NCBI RefSeq assembly: GCF_017792025.1
Contig: NZ_CP046956.1
Span: 2,108,001-2,172,000 of the forward strand
Length of the DNA: 64,000 bases
Direction of reading: 5' to 3'
DNA from: Sediminibacillus dalangtanensis
GTDB lineage: Bacteria; Bacillota; Bacilli; Bacillales; Amphibacillaceae
Part shown: in pieces, positions 54,621 through 63,225 of the stretch
Layout of the letters: each line of letters opens with the position of its first letter
How positions within the stretch are numbered: position 1 is the stretch's first letter
Translations under genes and position numbers: made by a program
Notes under the pieces: generated by a model
Told to the model about the DNA's origin: nothing
The model's database searches: none
What the model saw: the letters and a program-made list of their open reading frames with translations, nothing else

Positions 54621-55131
54621 TTTCTAACTCCCTTCTCTCCTGGTCATACTGCTGAAATTTCTGACGCGCCCTATGTAATGTGGTCTTCACCTGGCTATCC
54701 GTGAGGTCCATAGATGTGGCAAGCTCTTTGTAGGAGAAGCCCTGAATTTCTCGCAAATAGATTATTGTCTGCATCCGTTCCGGCAGCTTTGCCAGAATAT
54801 GCTCCAGTTCCTCTTGACGATTCTTACTCTCCAATTGTTGTTGTGGGTTCCCTAATTTACTGGACGGCTGGTAATCCTTTATTAATTTTTCCATCATTTT
54901 GTTCTCGGATTTCGACTTTCTCGCCTGGTCTATATATAAATTTCGAGCCACCTTAAATAACCATGCCCTAGCCTGGACCATGTTTTTCACTTTCAAGGAA
55001 ATCATTGCCCGATAAAAAGTTTCCTGCAGTAGTTCTTCCGCAGTTTCCCGGTTTCTGCTCATTTGCATCAAATAACGGAAGAGCGGCAGGCGGTACTTCT
55101 CGAAAAGTTCTGCAAACATATATTTTTTCAA
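54607..55131 (-). CDS. ECF-subfamily RNA polymerase sigma factor
   Basis: 174 residues from TTG 55131, after GGAGGGGGGA; a GTG at 55149 lies at the predicted transcript start and is rejected. Region 2 (FRYLMQMSRNRETAEELLQE, 20 residues; FKVARNLYIDQAR) and region 4 (GFSYKELATSMDLTDSQVKT). Upstream is an ECF-type promoter, so autoregulation is likely. Closest group not certain (SigX/SigY/SigM-like). Confidence 0.86.
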   Translation of the reverse strand: MKKYMFAELFEKYRLPLFRYLMQMSRNRETAEELLQETFYRAMISLKVKNMVQARAWLFKVARNLYIDQARKSKSENKMMEKLIKDYQPSSKLGNPQQQLESKNRQEELEHILAKLPERMQTIIYLREIQGFSYKELATSMDLTDSQVKTTLHRARQKFQQYDQERRELENEKR

Positions 55132-55153
55132 ATCCGCTCCCCCCTCCACTATA

Positions 55154-55181
55154 AAAACGAAACGCTTTTGAAATTGTTACA
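55154..55181 (-). promoter_or_regulatory. Predicted ECF sigma promoter (autoregulatory)
   Basis: TGTAAC (55176-55181), 16 bases, CGTTTT (55154-55159) on the minus strand. The TGwAAC -35 with CGt -10 is typical of Bacillus ECF factors and lies just before the sigma gene. Confidence 0.5.
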
Positions 55182-55279
55182 TATATATGTATTAAAAAAA
55201 TAAAAAAAAGAACGGAAATCCCCGTTCTCATTCTACTATAACTGCTAACTATATTGTCCCCTTTTAATAGAGAGGTTAG

Positions 55280-55321
55280 ACCAGACGAGTTCGAATGCCG
55301 AGAAATCCAAACTCGTCTGGT
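55280..55321. other. Stem-loop between the CxxCxGxG gene and the sigma gene
   Basis: ACCAGACGAGTT / AACTCGTCTGGT, a perfect 12-bp stem with an 18-base loop. No T run on either strand; could be a weak terminator or an RNA control element. Confidence 0.5.
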
Positions 55322-55360
55322 TCTGTCTTGGGTATATATTTTAATCCCTGCTTCTGTAAA

Positions 55361-55537
55361 CTAATCCAAGAGTCGATTATTTTCATCCACATTTATCGGC
55401 CTTGCTGGTTCTGCTCGATCACCAGGAGAAAATTCCCCGTCTCCGCCGCATACCGTACATGTGTATTGCCATTCCTCATCATCGGACAGCATCCCAGTGC
55501 CTTCACAAGCTTTACAAACATTCCTTCTATCAACCAT
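55361..55537 (-). CDS. Small DnaJ-type zinc-finger protein (CxxCxGxG pair), 58 residues
   Basis: From ATG 55537 (AGGAGAG upstream). Two motifs, CKACEGTG and CTVCGGDG, equal the CxxCxGxG repeats of the DnaJ cysteine-rich region and would bind one zinc. An acidic, proline-bearing tail follows. Starts 18 bases after the aconitase stop. Function unknown; related small proteins occur in Bacillaceae. Confidence 0.75.
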   Translation of the reverse strand: MVDRRNVCKACEGTGMLSDDEEWQYTCTVCGGDGEFSPGDRAEPARPINVDENNRLLD

Positions 55538-55554
55538 TTTTCTCTCTCCTTTTC

Positions 55555-57513
55555 TCAGGATTTGGAGGCGTTCTGTCGTTCTCTTACCCAATTGATTAAT
55601 CCGCCTTTTAGCATCATTTCAACCTGCCGGCCGGACAATGCATGCTGGACAGCAATTGATTGATTTTTTCCTTTGATCGAAATGCTGAATTCGTTACCTT
55701 GTTGAATTTTGTTTCGCAGGTCCGTAAGTTCCAGGACATCACCTTGATTCAATTTCGCATAGTCATCCTCATCTACGAAGGTCAAAGGCAAAATTCCGAA
55801 ATTGACCAGGTTTTGCCAATGGATTCTTGCAAAATCTTTTACTAAAGCTGCACGCAAACCGAGGAACCTAGGCGCAAGTGCTGCATGCTCCCGGCTCGAA
55901 CCCTGCCCATAGTTAAAGCCGCCGATAATCGCATGTCCACCCTGCCCCCTGACTGCCATGCTCCGTTCATAGTAGGATTCATCAACTATCTCAAAAGTGA
56001 ATTTGCTTATTTCCGGCAGGTTGCTGCGGAAAGGCAGTACACGAGCGCCTCCTGCCAAAATTTCATCAGTGGAAATATTGTCACCCATCTTCAACAGAAC
56101 CGGAAGTTCAAGCTGATCCGGCAATTCATCCATCTCAGGGATGGAAGCGATATTCGGTCCCTTATAAAGTTCAACCTGCCTTGCTTGCTCAGGATCAAGC
56201 GGGGCATCCAACAAATTCATGTCAATTGTCGGTTTTTTTGGCTTTCTAATTTTCGGGTAATCCATTTTTAGTGTTCGAGGATCCGTAATGACCCCAGTTA
56301 GTGCTGATGCGGCTGCCGTTTCCGGACTACAAAGAAACACACTGTCTTCTTTCGTCCCGGATCGCCCCGGGAAGTTCCGTGGGGTAGTTCGAAGACTGTT
56401 TCTGCCAGTTGCCGGGGCTTGTCCCATCCCGATACAGCCGTTACACCCTGCCTGGTGGAGTCTTGCTCCTGCCTGTAATAGATTGGCAATATGTCCCTCA
56501 TTGACTAAATCTGTCAGCATCTGCCTCGAAGTAGGGTTGATATCAAAAGAAATACCGTCTGCAATCTGTTTCCCTTTCACGATTTCTGCAGCGATGGCAA
56601 AGTCCCGATAACCCGGATTTGCAGAAGAACCGACATACGACTGATAAATCGGTTCACCGGCAATTTCCTTGACCGGCACGACATTGCCGGGGCTGGATGG
56701 TTTAGCTATTAACGGTTCTAGTTCGGAAAGATTGATTTCCTCCTCCAAATCGTACGTTGCACCACGATCCGCCTTTAATTCCATCCAGTCTTTTTCACGA
56801 TCCTGATCGTTTAAAAACCGCTTTACTTCTTCGTCAGAAGGAAAGACCGTACCGGTTGCCCCCAGTTCCGCTCCCATATTCGCGATAACATGACGGTCCA
56901 TGGCACTCAAGTTCTTCAAACCGGGTCCATAATATTCGATGACTCTGCCAACGCCCCCTTTAACGTCATGGCGTTTCAGCAATTCAAAGATAACATCCTT
57001 GGCGCTGACCCATTCCGGCAACTCACCGGTCAGTTTCACTCCCCATACTTTCGGCATTTTCACATAGAACGGCTCACCAGCAATAGCCATCGCTACATCG
57101 ATTCCGCCTGCTCCCATGGCGAGCATTCCCATACAACCATTTGCACAAGTATGGCTGTCCGATCCAAGTAACGTTTTCCCTGGTTTCGCCAATCGCTGCA
57201 TATGCACCGGATGGCTGACACCATTACCGGGACGGCTATAATATAAACCAAAACGTCTGGTTGCACTTTGCAAAAACAAATGATCATCAGGATTTTTACT
57301 GTCTACTTGGATAAGATTATGATCGACATATTGGGCGGAAGCTTCCGTTTTTGCATAATCAAGCCCCATAGCTTCCAGCTCAAGCATCACCATTGTACCA
57401 GTGGCATCCTGTGTCAACGTTTGATCAATACGGAGTCCTATTTCGGTTCCAGATATCATTTCACCTGACACCAAATGTTCCTTAATCAATTTTTGGGTAA
57501 CATTTAAAGGCAT
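55555..57513 (-). CDS. Aconitate hydratase, ~650-residue type
   Basis: 652 residues, much shorter than the ~900-residue CitB/AcnA of Bacillus and like clostridial-type aconitases. Iron-sulfur ligands C123 (SDSHTCANG), C357 and C360 (AGCNGCIGMG). The swivel domain carries GGFNYGQGSSREHAALAPR. It should isomerise citrate and isocitrate; a related dehydratase cannot be excluded. ATG behind GAGGAGG. No other TCA gene is adjacent. Confidence 0.88.
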   Translation of the reverse strand: MPLNVTQKLIKEHLVSGEMISGTEIGLRIDQTLTQDATGTMVMLELEAMGLDYAKTEASAQYVDHNLIQVDSKNPDDHLFLQSATRRFGLYYSRPGNGVSHPVHMQRLAKPGKTLLGSDSHTCANGCMGMLAMGAGGIDVAMAIAGEPFYVKMPKVWGVKLTGELPEWVSAKDVIFELLKRHDVKGGVGRVIEYYGPGLKNLSAMDRHVIANMGAELGATGTVFPSDEEVKRFLNDQDREKDWMELKADRGATYDLEEEINLSELEPLIAKPSSPGNVVPVKEIAGEPIYQSYVGSSANPGYRDFAIAAEIVKGKQIADGISFDINPTSRQMLTDLVNEGHIANLLQAGARLHQAGCNGCIGMGQAPATGRNSLRTTPRNFPGRSGTKEDSVFLCSPETAAASALTGVITDPRTLKMDYPKIRKPKKPTIDMNLLDAPLDPEQARQVELYKGPNIASIPEMDELPDQLELPVLLKMGDNISTDEILAGGARVLPFRSNLPEISKFTFEIVDESYYERSMAVRGQGGHAIIGGFNYGQGSSREHAALAPRFLGLRAALVKDFARIHWQNLVNFGILPLTFVDEDDYAKLNQGDVLELTDLRNKIQQGNEFSISIKGKNQSIAVQHALSGRQVEMMLKGGLINWVRERQNASKS

Positions 57514-57630
57514 AGATCAACCTCCTCAAAATACTTGCTATTATCATTTTGGTTCTAATGTGAAAAACTATGCTTCCAGGAGGGAATTAAGGGAAATATC
57601 TTTTTGTTGTGAAGGGATTTCTTTCTGGAT

Positions 57631-57672
57631 AAAAAAAGCTGAAAACAGCCTCCGGCTCTTTCAGCTTTTTTT
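57631..57672. terminator. Bidirectional terminator
   Basis: AAAAAAGCTGAAA / TTTCAGCTTTTTT with a 14-base loop and T runs on both strands. Lies between the GNAT gene's stop and the aconitase start. Confidence 0.82.
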
Positions 57673-57741
57673 GTTTGCGATATCTATGTTATGTAAATTA
57701 AATGCGTCTTTATTTATAATTGTTTCATCATGAGAAGCTCA

Positions 57742-58191
57742 TCACGGGGTGGAAATACCATTTTCTCCCTCCATTGGAATTTGGGGTTTTATTATTCTGG
57801 CTCGATCGATGGCGTTCTGATAAATCTTGATTATCCGGTAACCTCTGCGCTGGTAAAATCCAAGTGCAAGAATGTTGTCATTACTGGTGACAAGCTTCAC
57901 ACTCGTACAATTCATTTTTCGGGCCATATCTTCCGCCAATGTTAGGAGTTTGGTACCGATACCACGTTGCTCTAACACGCTGTCCAATGAAATTATTTCA
58001 CATGCCTCTCCGACAATTGTATAGGTGATCATGCCGACAATTTCTTGACCTTTAGCAACTGCTGCAAAGCCGGGAAGCTCATCACATTGATAGGTTCCGC
58101 TCGTGATGACCATTTCCGGACTCCCCCAATGGTCTTTAAAAAAGGCAGTGATTATTCGTTTATCTAATTGGTCCAATTTCACATACTCCAT
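57742..58191 (-). CDS. GNAT-family N-acetyltransferase
   Basis: 149 residues with GNAT core EIISLDSVLEQRGIGTKLLT and NDNILALGFYQRRGYRII. Substrate unknown. Last of three close minus-strand genes (VOC, NTF2-like, GNAT). Confidence 0.82.
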   Translation of the reverse strand: MEYVKLDQLDKRIITAFFKDHWGSPEMVITSGTYQCDELPGFAAVAKGQEIVGMITYTIVGEACEIISLDSVLEQRGIGTKLLTLAEDMARKMNCTSVKLVTSNDNILALGFYQRRGYRIIKIYQNAIDRARIIKPQIPMEGENGISTP

Positions 58192-58208
58192 TTATTTCTG
58201 CCCTTTCA

Positions 58209-58631
58209 TTATTTACTTTTGACGAATGGAGCAATCACCCTTAACCCGTCGGCAAATTGAAGCTGGTTGCACGGAATACCAGCTTCTATGTAACTTCTTA
58301 CCATTTTCCATTCGTCCTGGTTCGTCTTTCTTTGAAAAACATCAAAACACAAATTCGCTGTATCAAGCGGTTTTCCTTCGATAATCAATGTAGCATAGAT
58401 GATGGCAATTACCACATTTTCTCCAGTGGATATTTTCGCATGGACAGTCAATACCCATTCAGCTGATTCCTTTAACTGCGTGAATGCTTGTTCCCATCCT
58501 TCAAGCGACTGTTGATAGCCAAAATCGAGGATTTCTGAACCCCTTGATTCACGAGCCTGATAATCGTTAGAAATATGCTTTTGTAACTCTACCAGGGAAA
58601 AATTCCTCCATGCGTCAAGGTAGCTTTCCAA
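58209..58631 (-). CDS. Possible NTF2-like protein
   Basis: 140 residues from TTG 58631 (AGAGGG 12 bases upstream). Pattern of an NTF2/DUF4440-like cone fold: a start MESYLDAWRNFSLVELQKHI and strands ENVVIAIIYATLIIE and WKMVRSYIEAGI. Assignment rests on pattern only; no catalytic motif is evident. Confidence 0.55.
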   Translation of the reverse strand: MESYLDAWRNFSLVELQKHISNDYQARESRGSEILDFGYQQSLEGWEQAFTQLKESAEWVLTVHAKISTGENVVIAIIYATLIIEGKPLDTANLCFDVFQRKTNQDEWKMVRSYIEAGIPCNQLQFADGLRVIAPFVKSK

Positions 58632-58647
58632 GTATTGTTCAAACCCT

Positions 58648-59091
58648 CTATTTCTCTCCTGTTACACTTTCCAATGGAGTCAATCTGTGCAATTTTTTAT
58701 AAACAGGACTTAGTTCACTCCACACATCGAATTTATTTCCGTCTAAATCATAAAAGGTAAAATTGTTACCTGGATGTCCCCTATCTTCAATTGCCCCGAC
58801 TTTGACTCCTCTCTCCAGCAACTGCTGCCGAATGGCTTGGAGTGCCTCGAGTCCGTCTACTTCAAAGGTGATAGAGAAGCGTTCTTTTCCAGTTGCATCC
58901 AAAAAATTAGCCGTTTGTTTTTCCCCTGCTTTTACAAGGAAAAAACTTTGGTCAGCAAGATTTAGGATTGCTTTTTCTTCATCCTGGTAGGATAAATCAG
59001 CATCCAAATTGGTCACGTACCATTCAGTAGCTCTATTCACATCTGCTACCGGCAAATAAGTTGTTCCTACTCTGATTAATTTTTTGTCCAT
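58648..59091 (-). CDS. VOC-family protein
   Basis: 147 residues from ATG 59091 (AAGGAGTG upstream). VOC fold: YLPVADVNRATEWYVTNLDA (20 residues), GHPGNNFTFYDLDGNKFDVW with the usual Glu/His ligand region. Function unknown. Confidence 0.82.
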   Translation of the reverse strand: MDKKLIRVGTTYLPVADVNRATEWYVTNLDADLSYQDEEKAILNLADQSFFLVKAGEKQTANFLDATGKERFSITFEVDGLEALQAIRQQLLERGVKVGAIEDRGHPGNNFTFYDLDGNKFDVWSELSPVYKKLHRLTPLESVTGEK

Positions 59092-59455
59092 TTGCAACAC
59101 TCCTTAACACCGTTTGTTAAACCAAGAAAAAATTAGAGCTACCAGAATACCACTATTTTGATAATCGATGCCTGTACTCCTTGTTTCTTGCCAGATATCC
59201 TTGCCTCAGTGAAGAGTTATACCACCTTTCCTTTCCTGCGAGAAGAATAGGGATAAAACCTATTTGGATCGGCTCATCCGTCTTCATTATTTTTCCAATC
59301 TATCCGCAAAATAGCTCACCTGCAAACATACAGCTGATGCAATAGTAGTATTACGACAAAACTAGCGAATTTTCCTTTTTTATTTCAAGAAAGCAATGCT
59401 CCAGCATGATGTTACCAGGTTTATTTGACTTCAGAGTATCTAGCTAATTATTTTC
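59092..59455. other. Intergenic region without recognised content
   Basis: 364 bases left of the ArsR-linked remnant. No ORF with a ribosome site, repeat or strong hairpin was found. Confidence 0.4.
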
Positions 59456-59637
59456 CTATTCTCCGCTGCTTTTGTACTGGTTGAATAGCTGTTCTTCTCT
59501 TCGTCTTTTATAATTACCCGCCAGCGATTGTTTTTTTATCATAAGACGTAATAAGAAACGGACCAAAAAAGCAATTCCAACTGAAGGACAGCAAACTCAG
59601 CACCAATATCCAGAAAATTACGCAAAAACTTGAACAT
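59456..59637 (-). pseudogene. Probable remnant of a small membrane protein beside an ArsR site
   Basis: ATG 59637 behind AGGAAGGTAACC opens MFKFLRNFLDIGAEFAVLQ. If one base is added at about 59580 the frame continues VGIAFLVRFLLRLMIKK...EEQLFNQYKSSGE, a plausible membrane helix with a charged tail ending at 59456. As written the frame stops at 59539 after 32 residues. A perfect ArsR-type operator lies ~250 bases upstream. Family unknown. Confidence 0.4.
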
Positions 59638-59889
59638 GGTTACCTTCCTACTAATCAACTTTTTTCGAATTTTTCCATACTTATTCTTTTTATTAGGAAA
59701 TACAACAGGAGAGCCTGCAACAAACCAAAGGATTTCGAGAAACAAATGGTATACCAGCTTACTGGTTTCCCGGCACATTTCTTCATCCCTTTTTTAAATG
59801 GACCCGATACACTTTCACATCTGTCGGATTTCCTGTCTGCGAATAGAAGCCCATTCAAAAAGTACTATATGAGTGGTTTCTTCCTTTTA

Positions 59890-59905
59890 ATCAAATTAAT
59901 TTGAT
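59890..59905. promoter_or_regulatory. ArsR-type operator 3
   Basis: ATCAAATTAATTTGAT, a perfect 16-bp palindrome of form ATCAA-N6-TTGAT, just after the arsR stop and before the leftward remnant. Confidence 0.65.
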
Positions 59906-59921
59906 TTATAAAATAAAAATT

Positions 59922-60242
59922 TTAATCTCTGCGAAACAGGCAGCAAAGTTCTTCTGAAAGCAAATGATTGATTTGCGGATTGTTTAACGTATAGTAACTC
60001 CAGGTACCCCTTGTTTCTTTGTCAATCAAACCAGCATCCATCAAAATCTTTAAGTGGTATGAAAGCTTGGATTGAGGTAAACCTAATTTATCTGCCAAAT
60101 CACAAACACATACCTCGCCATATTGGGTGATTTCGTGCAAGATATGCAACCTTTTCTTATCCGCAAGTGCTTTGAACTTTTTTTCATAGCTGGTAAACGC
60201 CTGATCGATAGACATATCGATTGTTGCATTTTCATTATTCAT
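59922..60242 (-). CDS. arsR: ArsR-family metal(loid)-responsive repressor
   Basis: 106 residues: winged helix with recognition helix SKLSYHLKILMDAGLI. C45-V-C47-D-L at the start of the DNA-binding helix is the arsenite/antimonite sensing motif of ArsR, and C100-C101 stand near the C-terminus. ATG behind AAGGAG. Promoter TTGCAT-17-TATCAT with two operators. No resistance pump, ArsC or reductase gene is adjacent, so it is an orphan. Confidence 0.88.
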   Translation of the reverse strand: MNNENATIDMSIDQAFTSYEKKFKALADKKRLHILHEITQYGEVCVCDLADKLGLPQSKLSYHLKILMDAGLIDKETRGTWSYYTLNNPQINHLLSEELCCLFRRD

Positions 60243-60258
60243 TCAGAAGTCTCCTTAC

Positions 60259-60274
60259 ATCAATTTAGTTTGAT
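60259..60274. promoter_or_regulatory. ArsR-type operator 1
   Basis: ATCAATTTAGTTTGAT (ATCAA-N6-TTGAT), 8 bases downstream of the arsR -10 element, overlapping the transcript start. Confidence 0.65.
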
Positions 60275-60281
60275 TATCTTA

Positions 60282-60310
60282 ATGATAACCTCCCATCTTA
60301 TGGGATGCAA
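60282..60310 (-). promoter_or_regulatory. Sigma-A promoter of arsR
   Basis: TTGCAT (60305-60310), 17-base spacer, TATCAT (60282-60287) on the minus strand, flanked by ArsR-type operators on both sides. Confidence 0.7.
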
Positions 60311-60319
60311 GCACTTAAC

Positions 60320-60335
60320 ATCAAAAAAAATTGAT
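60320..60335. promoter_or_regulatory. ArsR-type operator 2
   Basis: ATCAA-six A-TTGAT, same 16-base frame as operators 1 and 3, 10 bases upstream of the arsR -35 element. Confidence 0.55.
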
Positions 60336-60370
60336 TTAACATAAAACTGCTTACCAAAAGGCTCTAACAG

Positions 60371-60612
60371 GACAAAAGCGCAAGCGCCTGTTTAAAGAAG
60401 TACAGGCTAAAGCCGCCACGTCCTGTGGCAACGCCTGCATGACCCACATCGTTTGGGCCTCCGACAAGCTTAAGAACAGCCTCGACGTGGCGCTTTTTGC
60501 CACACAGAGGGTGGGCTTAAGACCTCGAGGGGGTAGGCGCTGGAGCTGGACGTGGCTGGTTCAGCCAATAATGATCCACAGACAGTTAAATTTATAATTT
60601 CTTATACAATAA
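60371..60612 (+). repeat. Dispersed 240-bp repeat, copy B
   Basis: Second copy of the element at 39805-40044, in the same orientation, here between arsR and coaA. All the base changes I see between the copies are transitions, plus two indels. The stem CGCCACGTC / GACGTGGCG is perfect here and has two G-U pairs in copy A. Confidence 0.85.
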
Positions 60613-60613
60613 A

Positions 60614-60648
60614 CGAAGTCGAATGCCCTCTAGGAGCATTCGACTTCG
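60614..60648 (-). terminator. Terminator of coaA
   Basis: CGAAGTCGAATGC / GCATTCGACTTCG, a perfect 13-bp stem with a 9-base loop right after the coaA stop; tail TTTATTGTAT is imperfect. Confidence 0.7.
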
Positions 60649-60649
60649 T

Positions 60650-61591
60650 TTATACTTTTCTCAAGCTAATCTTTTCCGTAAGGTGGTCTTTCCCTTTTTT
60701 AAAAATAATCGTCGATCGGTACTTGGTGGGTGATATATTCAGTTCAAGGTTTTTCTTGTTTATCCGGTTCCAAATATCTGCAGCTACTTCTTCAGCTTCT
60801 TCGTCGTTAAGATCGGCATATCGATTGAAATAAGCATTGGGATCCTTAAAGGCTGATTCCTTTAAAATCTTAAAACGCTCTATGTACCATCGTTTGATAT
60901 CCACTTCATCAGCATCCACAAATAACGACATATCAAAAAAATCTGATACATATAACCTGGAAAGCATTTCATTGGTGACCGGCGTTTGCAGGACATTGAT
61001 CCCTTCAATGATCACAATATCTGCTCCATCCACCTCGACATACTCTTCTGGTACGATGTCATACGTAAAATGAGAATAAACCGGCGCCCGTACATTGTCC
61101 TTGCCAGATTTCAAATCACTTAAAAAATGGATGAGTTTTCTGATGTCATAGCTTTCCGGAAATCCTTTTTTGTCCATCAATCCTTTACTTTCCAAGATGG
61201 CATTTGGATACAAAAAGCCATCGGTCGTCACGATTTGCACTTTCGGATGTTCTGGCAGCCTGGATAGTAGCGACTGCAAGATCCTAGAAGTAGTACTTTT
61301 TCCTACGGCGACACTTCCCGCAACCCCGATGATATACGGAACCTTTCGTGTAGCTTGTCCAAAAAATTGATCTGTCACAGAATGAAGCTGTTGGGAAGCG
61401 TTGATATATAAATTCAGCAACCGCGTTAGCGGCAAGTAGATCTTTTCTACTTCTTCCACGGATAATCGTTCATTGATCCCCTGAAGTTCTTTTATTTCAG
61501 CTTTTGTGAGTGTCATTGGTGTATTGAACCGGAGCTTTGCCCACTCTTCCCTTGTAAAAGAAATATAAGGGGAAATTTTTTCAGAAACCAT
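60650..61591 (-). CDS. coaA: Pantothenate kinase, type I
   Basis: First step of coenzyme A synthesis: phosphorylates pantothenate. 313 residues; P-loop G92-SVAVGKS-S99, and RAPVYSHFTYDIVPEEYVEV with the substrate-site residues. ATG behind AGAGGTAGATATTC. In many Bacillales coaA is a single gene, as here. Confidence 0.96.
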   Translation of the reverse strand: MVSEKISPYISFTREEWAKLRFNTPMTLTKAEIKELQGINERLSVEEVEKIYLPLTRLLNLYINASQQLHSVTDQFFGQATRKVPYIIGVAGSVAVGKSTTSRILQSLLSRLPEHPKVQIVTTDGFLYPNAILESKGLMDKKGFPESYDIRKLIHFLSDLKSGKDNVRAPVYSHFTYDIVPEEYVEVDGADIVIIEGINVLQTPVTNEMLSRLYVSDFFDMSLFVDADEVDIKRWYIERFKILKESAFKDPNAYFNRYADLNDEEAEEVAADIWNRINKKNLELNISPTKYRSTIIFKKGKDHLTEKISLRKV

Positions 61592-61701
61592 GAATATCTA
61601 CCTCTGCTAGTTAATTGACATACTTCTACATCATACTATGTCACCTTTGATTTGAGAAGGGAGGTGCTTTATTTTTATCGGATTGGTGTGTTAAAGATAG
61701 A

Positions 61702-62537
61702 TTACCCTGACAAGAAGTGGCGTATATCTCGTAAAAAAGCTTGTTTTTGTTCCAGAAACGGGTAATGGTTACTTTTATCGTAGGTGATGAACCGGGATCC
61801 AGGAACAAGTTCATTTATTTCCTTTGAAAATTCCCATGGGCATTGGACATCATATTTCCCGCAAAGAATCAAAAGATTCGGCTGACAGCCAGGAAGCTTG
61901 CTAGTTAAATCAAATACAGCCAGTTCACGACTGAAAACTCGATTCTCTCCTTGGACAATGTTTTCTTTATTTGTTTGGAAAAAAGTTGTCCATATTCTTC
62001 CGGATTATAGAGGGACAGTTTCGTCCTTTCCTTTGTCAATGCTTCTCTTTGAACTGCCTCAAGTTTCGGTTTCTTCAACAATTCAAGCAATTCCTGCATT
62101 CGGTGGAAATCGGGATGATCAGGATGATAAATAGATGAGGACGAGACGGTATAATCTCTTGCGGCAGTTCCGACAACAATCAATCCAGCCAAGCTGTTCG
62201 GAAAATAAATGCCATACACCAGTCCTAACATTCCTCCAGTCGAATGACCGGCAAAGTACCAAGTTTTTAAGCCGAGCGATTGTCTGATTGCTTCCAAATC
62301 CATTACGGTCTCCAGCATGCTGAGCTGATGGAATTGCTCTGCCCTCGCTGAGGATCCAGTCTCCCGGAGATTGACCAAATAAACCATGTTATTGCTTGTA
62401 AAGGTGTCGGCAAAGTTATCACCGCTCTCATTAAATGCTGAATAAAGGTGGGTGATACAGATTGGTTTCCCTTGCCCTTTGACGAAGAACTCGAAACTCC
62501 CCCTTTCTGTTGTTACTATTTTTCTTTTCCATTCCAA
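61702..62537 (-). pseudogene. Alpha/beta hydrolase (proline-iminopeptidase-like), frameshifted
   Basis: The first ~210 codons give an alpha/beta hydrolase with nucleophile serine in AGHSTGGML, started at TTG 62537 after AGGGGAG. The frame stops at 61905, but in the next frame the missing C-terminus follows (FDLTSKLPGCQ, CGKYDVQCPWEF with the acid, SNHYPFLEQ with the histidine) to a stop at 61702. One T lost from a T run near 61945 explains it. As written the protein lacks the catalytic Asp and His. Confidence 0.8.
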
Positions 62538-62687
62538 GATGAACACTCCCCTTTTCGCCCCGACGATGTAACCCCTTTCACAATTCTACCAGAAATAACC
62601 TTTTGGTGACATCCATTCGATCAAACGGGAAGGAATATCCAAAGCGAATTAGTTATGGAAAATACGAATGAAAAGAGGGAAGTAGGA

Positions 62688-63170
62688 ATGGAAGCTCGTC
62701 ATCAAATATTGTTCCGCCAAATGGAAACATACCGTACGGAACTTCTGGACGCTGTTCTTCCTGTTACTGAAGAAGAGGCAGACTTTGTTCCTCCGGGATT
62801 CAACAATAACATACGTTGGAATCTCGGCCATGTTTACCTTGATCAATTTTTGTGGCTGGAAACTTTAACAAAAGAAAAGCAGAACGTCCCGCATGAATTT
62901 CACAGCTGGTTTGGCTTCGGTAGTTCACCGGCAGATTTCACCGCGGAAACACCCAGTCTAGAGACGATAAAAAGATTGCTCGCGGAGCAACCCGGTGGTA
63001 TAAAAGAACGGTATGGTGAACGAATGGACGAAACGTTCCCAGCGACAGAAATGGGAATGCATACGATTGAACAGGTATTAGTCCGTACCATTTTCCATGA
63101 AGGAATGCATTTACAAAAAGTGATGGATATAAGGCAACAGCTTTCCAATGCCGTTCGGAAACAGGTATAA
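62688..63170 (+). CDS. DinB-superfamily protein
   Basis: 160 residues from ATG 62688 (AGAGGGAAGTAGGA upstream); an earlier in-frame ATG at 62655 has no site. Helical-bundle fold with metal-ligand histidines in NLGHVYLDQFLW and TIFHEGMHLQKV. Function unknown. Second DinB-type gene of the window, unlike 52021-52485 in sequence. Confidence 0.82.
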   Translation: MEARHQILFRQMETYRTELLDAVLPVTEEEADFVPPGFNNNIRWNLGHVYLDQFLWLETLTKEKQNVPHEFHSWFGFGSSPADFTAETPSLETIKRLLAEQPGGIKERYGERMDETFPATEMGMHTIEQVLVRTIFHEGMHLQKVMDIRQQLSNAVRKQV

Positions 63171-63175
63171 AAACA

Positions 63176-63213
63176 CCCCGATATTGCCAGCCTATTTCCT
63201 GACAATATCGGGG
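63176..63213 (-). terminator. Terminator of ddl
   Basis: CCCCGATATTG / CAATATCGGGG, perfect 11-bp stem with a 16-base loop, followed on the minus strand by TGTTTTTATA. Confidence 0.8.
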
Positions 63214-63225
63214 CACAGCAATTAT

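Larger units (their letters stand above)
60243..60649. other. arsR / coaA intergenic region
   Basis: 407 bases. Holds the arsR promoter and two operators, repeat copy B and the coaA terminator. No gene seen. Confidence 0.6.

Noticed and set aside
55280..55321. Perfect 12-bp stem considered as a terminator or riboswitch
   Set aside because: No T run on either strand and no aptamer-like conserved core; kept only as an unexplained stem-loop.
59655..59858. 67-codon minus-strand frame left of the third ArsR operator
   Set aside because: No ribosome site at its start and no recognisable fold; reported only as part of a possible remnant region.
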